Assembly (NCBI GenBank): GCA_946628415.1
Contig: CAMOWK010000017.1
Coordinates: 1 to 45,095, forward strand
Source of the DNA: an uncultured Lachnospiraceae bacterium
Lineage (GTDB): Bacteria; Bacillota; Clostridia; Lachnospirales; Lachnospiraceae
DNA length: 45,095 nucleotides
Direction: 5' to 3'
Shown here: positions 16,770-25,728 of the stretch, piece by piece
Position numbering within the stretch: the first letter of the stretch is position 1
Layout of the letters: every line of letters begins with the position of its first letter
Notes under the pieces: model-generated
The model's input: the letters and a program-made list of their open reading frames with translations, nothing else
Databases searched by the model: none
Told to the model about the DNA's origin: nothing
Made by a program: the position numbers and the translations under genes

Positions 16770-19256
16770 TTATTTTACCTCGAGATTAATAATTACTTCA
16801 TCAGTCTGTGCTGATTTAAGATGAATCTTTGCCATTCCTTTTTCATTGACAGTCTTTATAATAGTACCGCCCATTCCGCCTCGCATCATGGCAAATGAAG
16901 GTCCTACAACTTCAACCGGTCCTTCAGCCGTTATATCGACAGGCTCGTTATAGAATGGAACTACATTTCCAAATTCATCCCTTACCGTTATTCGCAGGAG
17001 AGCCGCATCATAAGAACTGCCCTCTTTAAGAGAACTGCTGCTCGATCTTACATCAAGGTGAAGCTTTGTTACAGCTGATTTAACCACTGTTTTAACAACC
17101 TTGCCGTCTTTAATTCCTTCGAATTTAAACGTTGTGGCTTCGGCACCCCAGTCACCTACATACTTACCGTAAAGCTCCACCGCGTCATCAAATGACATGC
17201 GGTAAACAGTAAGCGCCTTAACCATCTTTGCTTTCATATTAAGCGGATATTCCTGTCCGTATCTGGCTGTATAATTAAGAAGCTCTTTTACAAGCTTTGC
17301 CTGTCCCGGAGAGAAATCCTCATTTTCTTCTATTGCATCGCCAATATAATCATCGATTATGATAGGTGCATATTTCAGATTCTTATACGTAGAATCCTTA
17401 TGTGTATATTCTTTTATAAACTTATCATTCTTGTACATCTTTACGCTGTCAGCATTTGTAAAAATGTAAAGATTTCCTCTGTTACCTGCCGGATGCTCAC
17501 CTATATCAAAGGTTGAACTGACTTCAAGCACCGGTGTCTTTGTCTGATGCATTGAATAAACAGCCGCTGCCAGCTTAGGATTTCTGAACATATCCATTAC
17601 ACCGTGATAACAGATTCTGTCACCGCTTCCGAAATCCTTATGGGTATTGTAATCAAACATACACCAGCCGAATGAACCTGAGATATCTCTGTTTTCATTT
17701 ACTGAATCAAGTACATTTGCGTGGCGGAGAGCATGCTCCTGTCTGTGTTCCTCATCGTCATAAGTCTTGGTCGGATACATATGACCGTTATACTCACTTA
17801 CAAGATACGGCTTCTCCATGTCAGGAGTTACAACGCTCTTTTTATCAACTCCCTGATTCTTTCCTGTATGTACAAAATCATTATATGTATATACATCTTC
17901 AAGGAGATTACTCTTCTTAATGAATCTTACGCCGCCTGTCGGTCTTGTAGGATCAAGTGTGTGAGCAAGATTATTGGTTCTTGTATAGAATTCATCATCG
18001 TCCTGCGATTCATTTATCCTTACGCCCCAGAGAATTATGGAAGTATGGTTTCTATATTCACGTATCATTTCATCGAGGTTTCTGACAGCCTGATTCTTCC
18101 ATTCTTCATCACCTATATGCTGCCATCCCGGAAACTCCGTGAAGACAAGTAATCCTATTCTGTCGCACTCATCCATAAAATAATGTGACTGCGGATAGTG
18201 TGATGTTCTTGCGGCATTCAGTCCGAGTTCAAACTTCATTATATCCGCATCATGCCTCTGCATGCTTTCAGGCATGGCATATCCAACATATGGATAACTT
18301 TGGTGACGGTTAAGTCCTCTGATCTTAAGCTTTCTGCCGTTTAAGTAGAATCCCTCTTTCCTGAACTCCGCCTTTCTCCAGCCGAACTTAGCCTTTCTTT
18401 CGTCCAGTACCTTGTCACCGCGGGTAAGTTCAGTCTTTAAAATGTAAAGCTTGGGAGAAGTAACATCCCAGAGTCTTACATCACTTACATCAATGCTGCC
18501 TGACATCGTAAGGCTGTCAGTTTCCGGTTTAAAATCAACAGTTTTTTCGGCAAGTACATCTCCCTCTTCATTATCCTTTACAGAATAAACAGTGCATTTT
18601 ACCTTATAAACCAGATTCTCCAGATCTTCCTTTTCAGCCTTGGAAATCTCTAAATCATAATCAATTTCCCCTGTAAATGTAAAGTCACGAAGTCTTTCCT
18701 TCATCTTCATTCCTTCCATATCCTCTCCCGGAAGGATTTCATCCTCAGGAATAACCGGCTTTACAAATACGTCTTTTATATAATTCTTTTCTTTAATATC
18801 AAGATAGACCTCTCTGTAAAGACCGCCGTATGTCATATAATCGATAACATAACCGAACGGAGGAACATTAAGGCTCTCCCTGCTGTCCACCTTTACAACG
18901 AGCACATTTTTCTTACCGTACAGAAGCTTCTCGGAAAGATCCACCGTAAATGCCGTATAACCGTTACCATGTGAGATAAGCATTTCTCCGTTAAGATAGA
19001 CCTCTGCATAATGTCCGGCTGCTTCAATTGTAAGAAGCACAACCTTTCCTTCCCAGTCTTTTGGAGCATCTATCACCCTTCTGTAACCGCTTACCATCTG
19101 ATATATGCTTTCATCAAAATAGTTGTACGGTGTAACAGCAACAGTATGCGGAAGCCTTACATTTTTAAGCTCTCCCGAAAATGTATCGCCAAGAAGTTCT
19201 TCACTGTAATTCTCTGTAAAACCCCAACCTTCATTTAAATAGATTCTTTCTGCCAT
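16770..19256 (-). CDS. Glycoside hydrolase family 2 protein (beta-galactosidase/beta-glucuronidase type)
   Basis: This is a probably cytoplasmic exo-beta-glycosidase (no signal peptide, 828 residues). The order is: sugar-binding jelly roll (~1-160), Ig-like domain (~165-300), TIM barrel (~300-600), and C-terminal Ig-like domains. RGLNRHQSYPYVGYAMP opens the barrel; the acid/base Glu416 lies in GVRINES and the nucleophile Glu488 in YLVSEYNGHMY. The C-terminal domains resemble the Ig extensions of GH2 enzymes of gut and rumen anaerobes. The sugar specificity is not readable. The ATG at 19256 has AGGAG upstream; the earlier GTG at 19274 precedes that site. It is followed without a gap by the PrsW-like gene. 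No transporter is adjacent. Confidence 0.93.
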   Translation of the reverse strand: MAERIYLNEGWGFTENYSEELLGDTFSGELKNVRLPHTVAVTPYNYFDESIYQMVSGYRRVIDAPKDWEGKVVLLTIEAAGHYAEVYLNGEMLISHGNGYTAFTVDLSEKLLYGKKNVLVVKVDSRESLNVPPFGYVIDYMTYGGLYREVYLDIKEKNYIKDVFVKPVIPEDEILPGEDMEGMKMKERLRDFTFTGEIDYDLEISKAEKEDLENLVYKVKCTVYSVKDNEEGDVLAEKTVDFKPETDSLTMSGSIDVSDVRLWDVTSPKLYILKTELTRGDKVLDERKAKFGWRKAEFRKEGFYLNGRKLKIRGLNRHQSYPYVGYAMPESMQRHDADIMKFELGLNAARTSHYPQSHYFMDECDRIGLLVFTEFPGWQHIGDEEWKNQAVRNLDEMIREYRNHTSIILWGVRINESQDDDEFYTRTNNLAHTLDPTRPTGGVRFIKKSNLLEDVYTYNDFVHTGKNQGVDKKSVVTPDMEKPYLVSEYNGHMYPTKTYDDEEHRQEHALRHANVLDSVNENRDISGSFGWCMFDYNTHKDFGSGDRICYHGVMDMFRNPKLAAAVYSMHQTKTPVLEVSSTFDIGEHPAGNRGNLYIFTNADSVKMYKNDKFIKEYTHKDSTYKNLKYAPIIIDDYIGDAIEENEDFSPGQAKLVKELLNYTARYGQEYPLNMKAKMVKALTVYRMSFDDAVELYGKYVGDWGAEATTFKFEGIKDGKVVKTVVKSAVTKLHLDVRSSSSSLKEGSSYDAALLRITVRDEFGNVVPFYNEPVDITAEGPVEVVGPSFAMMRGGMGGTIIKTVNEKGMAKIHLKSAQTDEVIINLEVK

Positions 19257-19299
19257 ATAGTTTCTCCTTCTCACTTATATTTATGTAACTGATGATGTA

Positions 19300-19779
19300 C
19301 TAGTTTTCCTGGTTTTTCTTCTTCTCGCGAAGGGAAAGAAAAAAATCTTTTAATAATTTGGAACACTCTTCTTCCATAACTCCTCTTACCACTTCAGCCT
19401 TGTGATTAAAGCCGTCCATGGAAAGAAGATTTAATACCGAGCCGCCACATCCCGCCTTGGGATTCATGCATCCCATAACAACCTTTGGAATCCTTGCCTG
19501 AACGATGGCTCCTGCGCACATCTGACAAGGTTCAAGCGTAACATAAAGAGTGCAGTCCTCAAGTCTCCAGTCTCCTATCACCTTCGACGCCTTCTTTATT
19601 GCAAGAATCTCGGCATGTGCAAGAGCAGTTTTATCTTTATTCCTCTTATTATAACCCCTGCCTATAATTTTGTCCCCATAAACTATCACACATCCTATCG
19701 GAACATCACCATTTGCATATGCTTTCTTTGCAAGGCGTATCGCCTCTCTCATGTATTTCTCATCTTCTGTATATTTCAA
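19300..19779 (-). CDS. tadA: tRNA(Arg) adenosine-34 deaminase
   Basis: This zinc deaminase makes inosine at the wobble position of tRNA-Arg(ACG). The zinc and catalytic residues are His55 and Glu57 in HAEI, plus Cys85 and Cys88 in PCQMCAG. The 159-residue length is normal. The start is a TTG at 19779 with GAGG 8 nt upstream; homologues also begin with a few residues before KYMREA, which supports it over the ATG at 19752. It lies between rsmA and the GH2 gene. Confidence 0.95.
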   Translation of the reverse strand: MKYTEDEKYMREAIRLAKKAYANGDVPIGCVIVYGDKIIGRGYNKRNKDKTALAHAEILAIKKASKVIGDWRLEDCTLYVTLEPCQMCAGAIVQARIPKVVMGCMNPKAGCGGSVLNLLSMDGFNHKAEVVRGVMEEECSKLLKDFFLSLREKKKNQEN

Positions 19780-19803
19780 ATCAGTAACCTCAGAGATTGT
19801 TCA

Positions 19804-19832
19804 ATGATTATGCACCGATGGTATATAATCAT
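19804..19832. repeat. Inverted repeat in the rsmA-tadA gap
   Basis: Perfect 8-bp arms (19804-19811 and 19825-19832) are separated by 13 bp, about 25 nt upstream of the tadA start. It could be a small hairpin or binding site. No T-run follows, so it is not a standard terminator. Confidence 0.4.
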
Positions 19833-19870
19833 GAGCAAGCTTAGTTTTATAATTCTTAACTGTAATCAGG

Positions 19871-20743
19871 TTATACCACATCCCGATTTTTCCGTAATAT
19901 ATCCGTAAGACGCGCGAATTCCTGAAGTCCGAGCTTTTCGCCGCGTATATTTTCATCAAGTCCCATCTCGTTCAGTGCGGCACTTACCTCTTCTTTTGAA
20001 TAATCAAGCTCCGGGAAATTCTTGATTCCATTCTGCAGAGTTTTTCTTCTTTCTCCGAAGGATGCTTTAATGATCCTAAACATTTCCTTTTCATCCGATA
20101 CTTCCACAGGCGGAGTGTCATAAATCTTCATCCTTATAACAGCCGAACCTACAGCAGGTCTCGGAATAAAACAATTCGGCGGTACATTTGCAGCAAGATA
20201 AGGCTCGGAATAATACTGCACAGCAAGAGAAAGCGCACCGTAATCTTTGCCTCCCGGTTTCGCCGCCATTCTTTCTGCTACCTCCTTTTGAACCATAACC
20301 GTGATCGACTTTGCAGGAATATGATTCTCAAGCAGATTCATTATTATAGGTGTGGTTATATAGTAAGGAAGATTCGCAACTATCTTAAGGTTTCCATTCC
20401 CGGCAAAACCACTTACGTCGGTTTTAAGAATATCGCCTTCTATTATCTCAACATTATCGTATGCCGAAAGCGTATCGGACAATATCGGAATCAGCTTCCT
20501 GTCAATCTCAACCGCATAAACCTTTCCGGCATTTTCTGCGAGGTGCTGCGTGAGATTTCCCATTCCCGGTCCTATTTCAAGAACCGTATCATCCTTACAT
20601 ATTTCTGCCGCGGATATGATTTTATTTATAACATGCTCATCTATCAGAAAGTTCTGTCCGAACTTTTTCTGAAATGAAAAGTCATATTTTTTTAAAGCCG
20701 CAATCGTCACAGACGGATTGCTGAGCATTTCCTCTTTTTTCAT
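19871..20743 (-). CDS. rsmA: 16S rRNA (A1518/A1519-N6)-dimethyltransferase
   Basis: RsmA/KsgA dimethylates two adjacent adenines in the 3' end hairpin of 16S rRNA during 30S maturation. The FGQNFLIDEHVINKI opening, SAM motif LEIGPGMGNLTQ, the catalytic NLPYYITTPI and the C-terminal helical domain containing FIPRPAVGSAV are present. The 290-residue length is normal. The start ATG at 20743 has GAGG ~10 nt upstream. It heads a minus-strand run with tadA and is divergent from the aminotransferase at 20894. Confidence 0.97.
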   Translation of the reverse strand: MKKEEMLSNPSVTIAALKKYDFSFQKKFGQNFLIDEHVINKIISAAEICKDDTVLEIGPGMGNLTQHLAENAGKVYAVEIDRKLIPILSDTLSAYDNVEIIEGDILKTDVSGFAGNGNLKIVANLPYYITTPIIMNLLENHIPAKSITVMVQKEVAERMAAKPGGKDYGALSLAVQYYSEPYLAANVPPNCFIPRPAVGSAVIRMKIYDTPPVEVSDEKEMFRIIKASFGERRKTLQNGIKNFPELDYSKEEVSAALNEMGLDENIRGEKLGLQEFARLTDILRKNRDVV

Positions 20744-20795
20744 GCATTAATACCTCTTGTTTAACTCTTTACAATTTATCATATTTTAGTAATAA

Positions 20796-20824
20796 TTGCA
20801 CTAATTGCTTTTCTGATATAAAAT
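20796..20824 (+). promoter_or_regulatory. Sigma-A promoter of the aminotransferase gene
   Basis: -35 TTGCAC (20796-20801), 17-bp spacer, -10 TAAAAT (20819-20824). The predicted start is near 20831, giving a leader of about 63 nt. Confidence 0.7.
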
Positions 20825-20836
20825 GTAAAAATCCAG

Positions 20837-20868
20837 GTGATAGTTCCGATATATGAAGTAACTGTCAC
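20837..20868 (+). promoter_or_regulatory. Leader hairpin before the aminotransferase
   Basis: GTGATAGTT (20837-20845) pairs with AACTGTCAC (20860-20868), 9 bp with one U-G wobble, around a 14-nt loop. It begins a few nt after the predicted transcription start and ends 25 nt before the ATG. It could be an operator or an RNA element. I do not recognise a known riboswitch. Confidence 0.4.
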
Positions 20869-20893
20869 ATATAAAGACCGGAGGTTATAAATA

Positions 20894-22081
20894 ATGATTT
20901 CAGAGTTTTATAAAGATATGACAGGAAAAACTTCTGTCATAAGAGATTTTTTTGATTACAGTATGAAGAGGGCTGCTGAACTTGGTCCTGACAGTGTATT
21001 TAATTTTTCGATAGGCAATCCGTCCGTACCTGCTCCGGCAGAATTCACGGAAGCTATGGAAAACCTTCTGAAAAACAGTGACCCTGTTGCTCTTCACGGC
21101 TACAGCCCAACACTCGGACTTATGAGTTTCAGAGAAACCGTTGCCGAGTCTTTAAATAAACGATTCGGAATGAATTATACGTCGGCTCACATTTTCCCGA
21201 CGACAGGAGCTGCCGGTGCTCTCGCACACGCTATAAGATGTGTAGCAGGAGAAGGTGATGAGATAATTACATTTGCTCCTTACTTTCCTGAATACATTCC
21301 TTATGTAACAGGCTGCGGTCCTGAGCTTAAAATCGTTCCTGCCGACACAGATTCATTTCAGATTAATTTCGAGAAGTTTACTGAAATGATGAATGAAAAA
21401 GTAATGGCAGTACTTCTTAACTCACCGAACAATCCTTCGGGTATTGTATATACAACCGAGACAGTGAAAAAACTCGCTGATATTCTTAGAGAGAAGGAAA
21501 AGGAATACGGTCATGAGATATTCCTTATCTCTGACGAGCCATACAGAGAGATTGTATTTGAGGGCACGGATTCTCCTTATATAACATCCTTCTACGATAA
21601 TTCGATCAGCTGCTACTCCTTCAGTAAGTCACTTTCCATCCCGGGGGAGCGTCTTGGATATGTAGCAGTTAATCCTAAAGCAAAGGACGCAGAATACATA
21701 GTTCCTATGTGCGGTCAGATTTCAAGATTCACGGGTCATAACTGTCCTCCGTCCATAATCATGCTTGCAACAAAAGAGGTGCTTGATCTTACGAGCGACC
21801 TTTCCATATATGAAACAAATGCCAAGCTTCTTTACTCTGCACTGACAGATATAGGTTATTCATGCGTAAAACCGGGCGGTACATTTTACATGTTCCCTAA
21901 GTCACCTGTTCCGGATGCAAATCTTTTCTGCTGGACTGCCGCAAAAGAGCTCGGACTCATTATCGTACCCGGAGATTCATTTGAATGTCCCGGACATTTC
22001 AGAATATCTTACTGCGTTCCTACGAAGCAAATTGAAAAAGCTATACCTCTCTTTGAAAAAATGTACAAAAGATTCGCATAA
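20894..22081 (+). CDS. PLP-dependent class I/II aminotransferase
   Basis: This is a fold-type I aminotransferase. NSPNNPSG, ISDEPYREI and the PLP lysine Lys245 in SFSKSLSIPGERLGY are in the expected order, and a C-terminal arginine sits in HFRISY. The opening (FYKDMTGKTSVIRDFFDYSMKR) is shared with a clostridial subgroup annotated simply as aminotransferase. The donor and acceptor are unknown; aspartate or aromatic types are possible. CGGAGG precedes the ATG. It has its own promoter, and a separate promoter for malQ lies downstream. Confidence 0.93.
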   Translation: MISEFYKDMTGKTSVIRDFFDYSMKRAAELGPDSVFNFSIGNPSVPAPAEFTEAMENLLKNSDPVALHGYSPTLGLMSFRETVAESLNKRFGMNYTSAHIFPTTGAAGALAHAIRCVAGEGDEIITFAPYFPEYIPYVTGCGPELKIVPADTDSFQINFEKFTEMMNEKVMAVLLNSPNNPSGIVYTTETVKKLADILREKEKEYGHEIFLISDEPYREIVFEGTDSPYITSFYDNSISCYSFSKSLSIPGERLGYVAVNPKAKDAEYIVPMCGQISRFTGHNCPPSIIMLATKEVLDLTSDLSIYETNAKLLYSALTDIGYSCVKPGGTFYMFPKSPVPDANLFCWTAAKELGLIIVPGDSFECPGHFRISYCVPTKQIEKAIPLFEKMYKRFA

Positions 22082-22085
22082 TTTC

Positions 22086-22114
22086 TTGTTTTTTAATGTT
22101 CGGTTAGGTATAAT
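22086..22114 (+). promoter_or_regulatory. Sigma-A promoter of the malQ-plsC run
   Basis: -35 TTGTTT (22086-22091), 17-bp spacer, -10 TATAAT (22109-22114). A small hairpin (TGGCT/AGCCA, 22122-22136) falls in the ~55-nt leader. The promoter starts just past the aminotransferase stop. Confidence 0.65.
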
Positions 22115-22176
22115 CACATGGTGGCTTTTTTTAGCCATACAAGTAAGTTTTTCAATTGTCAGGAGGATACAGTAAT

Positions 22177-23709
22177 ATGGATTTAACAGCAGAAGCAGAG
22201 TTAAGACCGAAACGATATGCCGGCATACTTCTGCACCCTACATCTTTTCCTAGTCCTTACGGTATAGGCGATCTGGGAAAAGGTGCTTATAATTTTATAG
22301 ATTTTCTTAAAGACTCAGGCATGACAGCCTGGCAGGTGCTTCCACTCGGTCACACCGGTTTCGGAGATTCACCTTACCAGCCGTTTTCAGCCTTTGCAGG
22401 TCAGCCGCTTATAATAAGCATAGACCACCTGAGAGAACTTGGTCTTCTGTGGGATGAGGACTTTAATGATATGCCGCAGTGGAATCCGGAAGATATAAGC
22501 TACGGGGATCTCATTCCATTTAAGATGGGACTTCTTCACAAAGCTTATGACAGATTTAATGATGCCGAAATTCATGACAAGTTCTCATCCGATGAAAAGA
22601 TGATGGAAGGGCTGTCCACATTTAAAGAGACAGCAACATGGCTTTCCGATTATGCACTTTTCATGGCAGGTAAAGATTATCATAATGGTGCCCCATGGTA
22701 TATGTGGGAGGATACTCTTAAGAAGCCTACTAAGGCTGAAAGAAAAAAATGGGAAGCAAAACTCAGTGACGGCATAGGTTTTTACACCTTCTGCCAGTAT
22801 CTCTTCTATGTTGAGTGGGATCGTCTTAAGAAGTATGCCAACGAAAGAGATATATCGATTATAGGCGACATTCCTATATTTGTTGCCTGGGACAGCGCAG
22901 ATGTATGGAGCAATCAGAAGCTCTTCATGCTTGACAGTAAAGGTTATCCTACAGAAGTTGCAGGCGTACCGCCTGATTACTTCTCATCAACCGGTCAGCT
23001 CTGGGGCAACCCGCTTTATAACTGGCCTGAGCACACTAAAACAGGCTATGAATGGTGGTTTTCACGCATCCGTCATCAGCTTTCACTGACAGACTTCCTT
23101 CGTATCGACCATTTCCGTGGTTTCGATAAATACTGGGCAGTTCCGGCAGATGAGGAAACAGCTATAAACGGTGAGTGGAAAGAAGCTCCCGGTGAGAATT
23201 TCTTCACCAACCTTGAGGCTACACTCGGATATCATATGCCGATAATCGCCGAAGATCTCGGAGAGATTGACCATTCTGTTATCGAACTCCGTGACAAATT
23301 CGGATTCCCGGGAATGAAGATTCTTCAGTTTGCATTTGAAAATCCAAACGAGAACAACTTCCTTCCTCATAACCACATCAGAAACTGTGTATGCTACACA
23401 GGAACTCATGATAATGACACTACTCTCGGATGGTACAGAAATACTTACGAGGCATCCAGAGATAAACTCAGACGTTACTACAGTACAGATGCAAGTGATA
23501 TATGCTGGGTATTCATACGTGCATGCTTCGGTTCAGTTGCAAACATGGCTATAGTTCCTATGCAGGATGTTCTTGAGCTTGACTCATGGGCTAGATTCAA
23601 TAAACCGGGTGTCGGTGAAGGAAACTGGTCATGGAGATACAAAGAGGATGTTCTTACGGATCATCTGAGAAAACGTCTGTTTGAAACAGCCAAAATGTTT
23701 GGTCGTTAG
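22177..23709 (+). CDS. malQ: 4-alpha-glucanotransferase (GH77)
   Basis: Amylomaltase/disproportionating enzyme: it transfers alpha-1,4-glucan segments in maltodextrin and glycogen metabolism. The opening AGILLHPTSFPSPYGIGDLG, the nucleophile Asp in LRIDHFRGF, the acid/base Glu in IIAEDLG and the transition-state Asp in GTHDNDT are all present. The 510-residue length is normal. AGGAGG lies 10 nt before the ATG at 22177. It is the first gene of a plus-strand run with plsC, an anchored protein and a CPBP protease. No other glycogen genes are nearby. Confidence 0.97.
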   Translation: MDLTAEAELRPKRYAGILLHPTSFPSPYGIGDLGKGAYNFIDFLKDSGMTAWQVLPLGHTGFGDSPYQPFSAFAGQPLIISIDHLRELGLLWDEDFNDMPQWNPEDISYGDLIPFKMGLLHKAYDRFNDAEIHDKFSSDEKMMEGLSTFKETATWLSDYALFMAGKDYHNGAPWYMWEDTLKKPTKAERKKWEAKLSDGIGFYTFCQYLFYVEWDRLKKYANERDISIIGDIPIFVAWDSADVWSNQKLFMLDSKGYPTEVAGVPPDYFSSTGQLWGNPLYNWPEHTKTGYEWWFSRIRHQLSLTDFLRIDHFRGFDKYWAVPADEETAINGEWKEAPGENFFTNLEATLGYHMPIIAEDLGEIDHSVIELRDKFGFPGMKILQFAFENPNENNFLPHNHIRNCVCYTGTHDNDTTLGWYRNTYEASRDKLRRYYSTDASDICWVFIRACFGSVANMAIVPMQDVLELDSWARFNKPGVGEGNWSWRYKEDVLTDHLRKRLFETAKMFGR

Positions 23710-23730
23710 AAAAGTAAAGAGGAAATAAAT

Positions 23731-24465
23731 ATGATAAGACTTTTTTTCGCGGGGCTTTATACCTTGCTTGCTCTTATTTTCTCACTTCCTGCTCATGCAC
23801 GCTTTTCTTCCCTTTACAAAAAGGGCGAGCACATGAAGTCTTGGAAGGCAGCGTGGAAATATGTAAGAGGCTTTTTTAAAGGTCTGATCTTCTTCGCCGG
23901 AACTGATATTGAAATCAGAGGAAGCGACAATATTCCGAAAGATGAAGCAGTGCTTTTTATCGGAAATCACAGAAGCTACTTTGATATCATTATCACGCAG
24001 ACCATTTCAAAAACTCCTATGGGTTTTATGGCAAAGAAAGAATTCCTGAAATACCCTCTTCTTAATCTTTATATGACAGATATCGGATGTCTCTACCTTG
24101 ACAGAGATAACCCGAGAGCTGCAATAAAGACCATTTCCGAAGGAACAAAGAGACTTGAAGAAGGGCTTTCCATGGGGCTTTTCCCTGAAGGAACCCGAAA
24201 TCACACTGATAAGCTTCTTCCGTTTAAGGAAGGCGGCTACAGGATGGCAGAAAAATCGGGTCGTCCTATAGTACTTATGGCTCTTACTAATTTTGATGAT
24301 ATATTTGAGAACAATCATCATCTTCTTAAAAAGAGACATGTTATAGTAGAATATGCAGCTCCTGAATATCCATCAAAAATGGATAAAACAGAGAGAAAGG
24401 CTTTCTATGACAGTATACCGGGTCGTATAGAAGCCATGCTAAATGAACATAAGAAAGGAAGGTAA
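23731..24465 (+). CDS. plsC: 1-acyl-sn-glycerol-3-phosphate acyltransferase
   Basis: This membrane acyltransferase converts lysophosphatidate to phosphatidate in phospholipid synthesis. The catalytic H-x4-D motif is NHRSYFD, the substrate motif is FPEGTRN, and there is an N-terminal hydrophobic segment (~1-22). The 244-residue length is normal. GAGG precedes the ATG, 21 nt after malQ. Its stop overlaps the ribosome site of the next gene. It could prefer another acyl acceptor, as several paralogues do, but PlsC is the simplest call. Confidence 0.93.
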   Translation: MIRLFFAGLYTLLALIFSLPAHARFSSLYKKGEHMKSWKAAWKYVRGFFKGLIFFAGTDIEIRGSDNIPKDEAVLFIGNHRSYFDIIITQTISKTPMGFMAKKEFLKYPLLNLYMTDIGCLYLDRDNPRAAIKTISEGTKRLEEGLSMGLFPEGTRNHTDKLLPFKEGGYRMAEKSGRPIVLMALTNFDDIFENNHHLLKKRHVIVEYAAPEYPSKMDKTERKAFYDSIPGRIEAMLNEHKKGR

Positions 24466-24470
24466 CTGAT

Positions 24471-25061
24471 ATGCCAGTATGGGGATGGGTTTTAATTGTA
24501 CTCCTCGTTCTAGTTATTGCGTTAATTGTTCTTTCATTACTCGGCAATAAAATGCAGGAAAAGCAGTTAGCACAAAAAGAACAAATGGTTGAAGCGGCAC
24601 AGCCGGTGACCATGCTTGTAATTGATAAGAAGATAATGCCTATTAAAGACGCCAAATTGCCTAAGATTGTTACCGAACAGCTTGAGGCTAAGGGCAAGAG
24701 ATACACAAAGGCTAAGGTACCGATCGTTAAAGCTAAGGTCGGTCCACAGATACTGTCACTTATATGTGATGATGCTATTTTTGAAGATGTGCCTTCACGT
24801 GGCGAAGTTAAGGCAATGGTCAGCGGAATATATCTGGTAAGTGTAAAACAGATACGTGGTAAGAATAAAAATGCCGCTACTGCTGAAGATGACAAGAAGA
24901 AGAAAAAAGGCGGATTCCGTCAGAGACTTCTTCGTAAACAGGCAGCATACCAAAGAGAGCTTTCTGAAGAGCTCGCAAATAAAAAATCCAAAGAAGAGAT
25001 TAAAGCTGAAAAGCTTAAGAAGAAAAAAGATGCAGAAAGAGCAAAGAAAATTACAGTTTAA
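24471..25061 (+). CDS. Single-pass membrane-anchored protein with Lys-rich tail, unknown function
   Basis: This is a 196-residue protein of no family I can name. One membrane segment at ~5-24 is followed by a cytoplasm-like soluble domain (about 40-128) that appears beta-rich (PVTMLVIDKK, VPIVKAKVGPQIL) and then a strongly basic tail (133-196) with KKKKK runs, which may bind membrane or nucleic acid. The start is 5 nt after the plsC stop, with AAGG in the plsC end. Its 3' end overlaps the CPBP protease start by 32 nt. Function is unknown. Confidence 0.83.
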   Translation: MPVWGWVLIVLLVLVIALIVLSLLGNKMQEKQLAQKEQMVEAAQPVTMLVIDKKIMPIKDAKLPKIVTEQLEAKGKRYTKAKVPIVKAKVGPQILSLICDDAIFEDVPSRGEVKAMVSGIYLVSVKQIRGKNKNAATAEDDKKKKKGGFRQRLLRKQAAYQRELSEELANKKSKEEIKAEKLKKKKDAERAKKITV

Positions 25062-25719
25062 AAGTTTATTACTTATAATACTTCCACCTGCTATTTCTCT
25101 CTTTCTTGAGATAGTAGCTTTCTTTGCAGGAATAACTATTTCTATGATTAACGGGACCTTGTCAGAGGAGTCATCCTATGACAATGGTCCTGTTTTTGTG
25201 ATAAAATTCTTACTGTTTATCATAGTCTTCGGATGGTGGTACTATGTTATGATTCCTGAGGGCACAGGCAAAGAGAGCATAGTTAAAGAAAATAAGAATA
25301 CAGTTGCTGTTGGTGCCGGAAGCGGTAATTCAACAGATGGAGCTGCTATCAAAAATCTCATTGTATCCGCCCTTTTAGTTCTTTCCAGCGCCCTCATAGG
25401 TTTTATCAACAGTAGGCTTTATTCAGATACTGCGGATTTTTCTGCAACCACAATCATTTCCATGATCGTACTTGCTCCTTTTGCCGAGGAGGTACTTTTC
25501 CGAGGCCTTACAATGCATTACATTGAAAAGGCTTTTAATCCGGTTGCAGCGATAATCATTTCTTCAGTTTTCTACGGAATCTATCAATTTAATTTATTGC
25601 AGGGCATATTTGCCGTTCTTCTGGGTATCATTCTCGGATGTGTACGCAATAAAAAGGATGGGCTTTTAATCCCCATCCTTATGCATACAGCCATGAATAT
25701 TCTATTCTATCTATTCTGA
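25030..25719 (+). CDS. CPBP-family intramembrane metalloprotease-like protein, atypical motif 2
   Basis: This is a polytopic protein of the CPBP/Rce1 (CAAX protease-like, ABI) family, 229 residues with about six membrane segments. Motif 1 is Glu153-Glu154 with Arg158 (FAEEVLFRG) and motif 3 is His219-x3-Asn223. Motif 2, normally FxxxH, reads Tyr182-GIY-Gln186 (FYGIYQFN), so the usual His is Gln. Loss of that His in Rce1 removes activity, so this may be an inactive or altered member. I chose the ATG at 25030 because it starts the hydrophobic region. It overlaps the previous gene by 32 nt. The 3' end carries the ddl terminator on the opposite strand. Confidence 0.85.
   Translation: MQKEQRKLQFKSLLLIILPPAISLFLEIVAFFAGITISMINGTLSEESSYDNGPVFVIKFLLFIIVFGWWYYVMIPEGTGKESIVKENKNTVAVGAGSGNSTDGAAIKNLIVSALLVLSSALIGFINSRLYSDTADFSATTIISMIVLAPFAEEVLFRGLTMHYIEKAFNPVAAIIISSVFYGIYQFNLLQGIFAVLLGIILGCVRNKKDGLLIPILMHTAMNILFYLF
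25649..25680 (-). terminator. Terminator of ddl, embedded antisense in the CPBP gene
   Basis: A 9-bp perfect stem (25654-25662 with 25672-25680), 9-nt loop, is followed on the minus strand by TTTATT (five T in a row counting the stem end). It lies ~50 nt past the ddl stop, inside the coding 3' end of the CPBP gene. Confidence 0.75.
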
Positions 25720-25728
25720 TCTTCACAC

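Noticed and set aside
16770..19256. GH2 gene as part of a polysaccharide-utilisation locus
   Set aside because: There is no transporter, sugar regulator or second glycosidase beside it. The binding-protein-like gene downstream lacks permeases.
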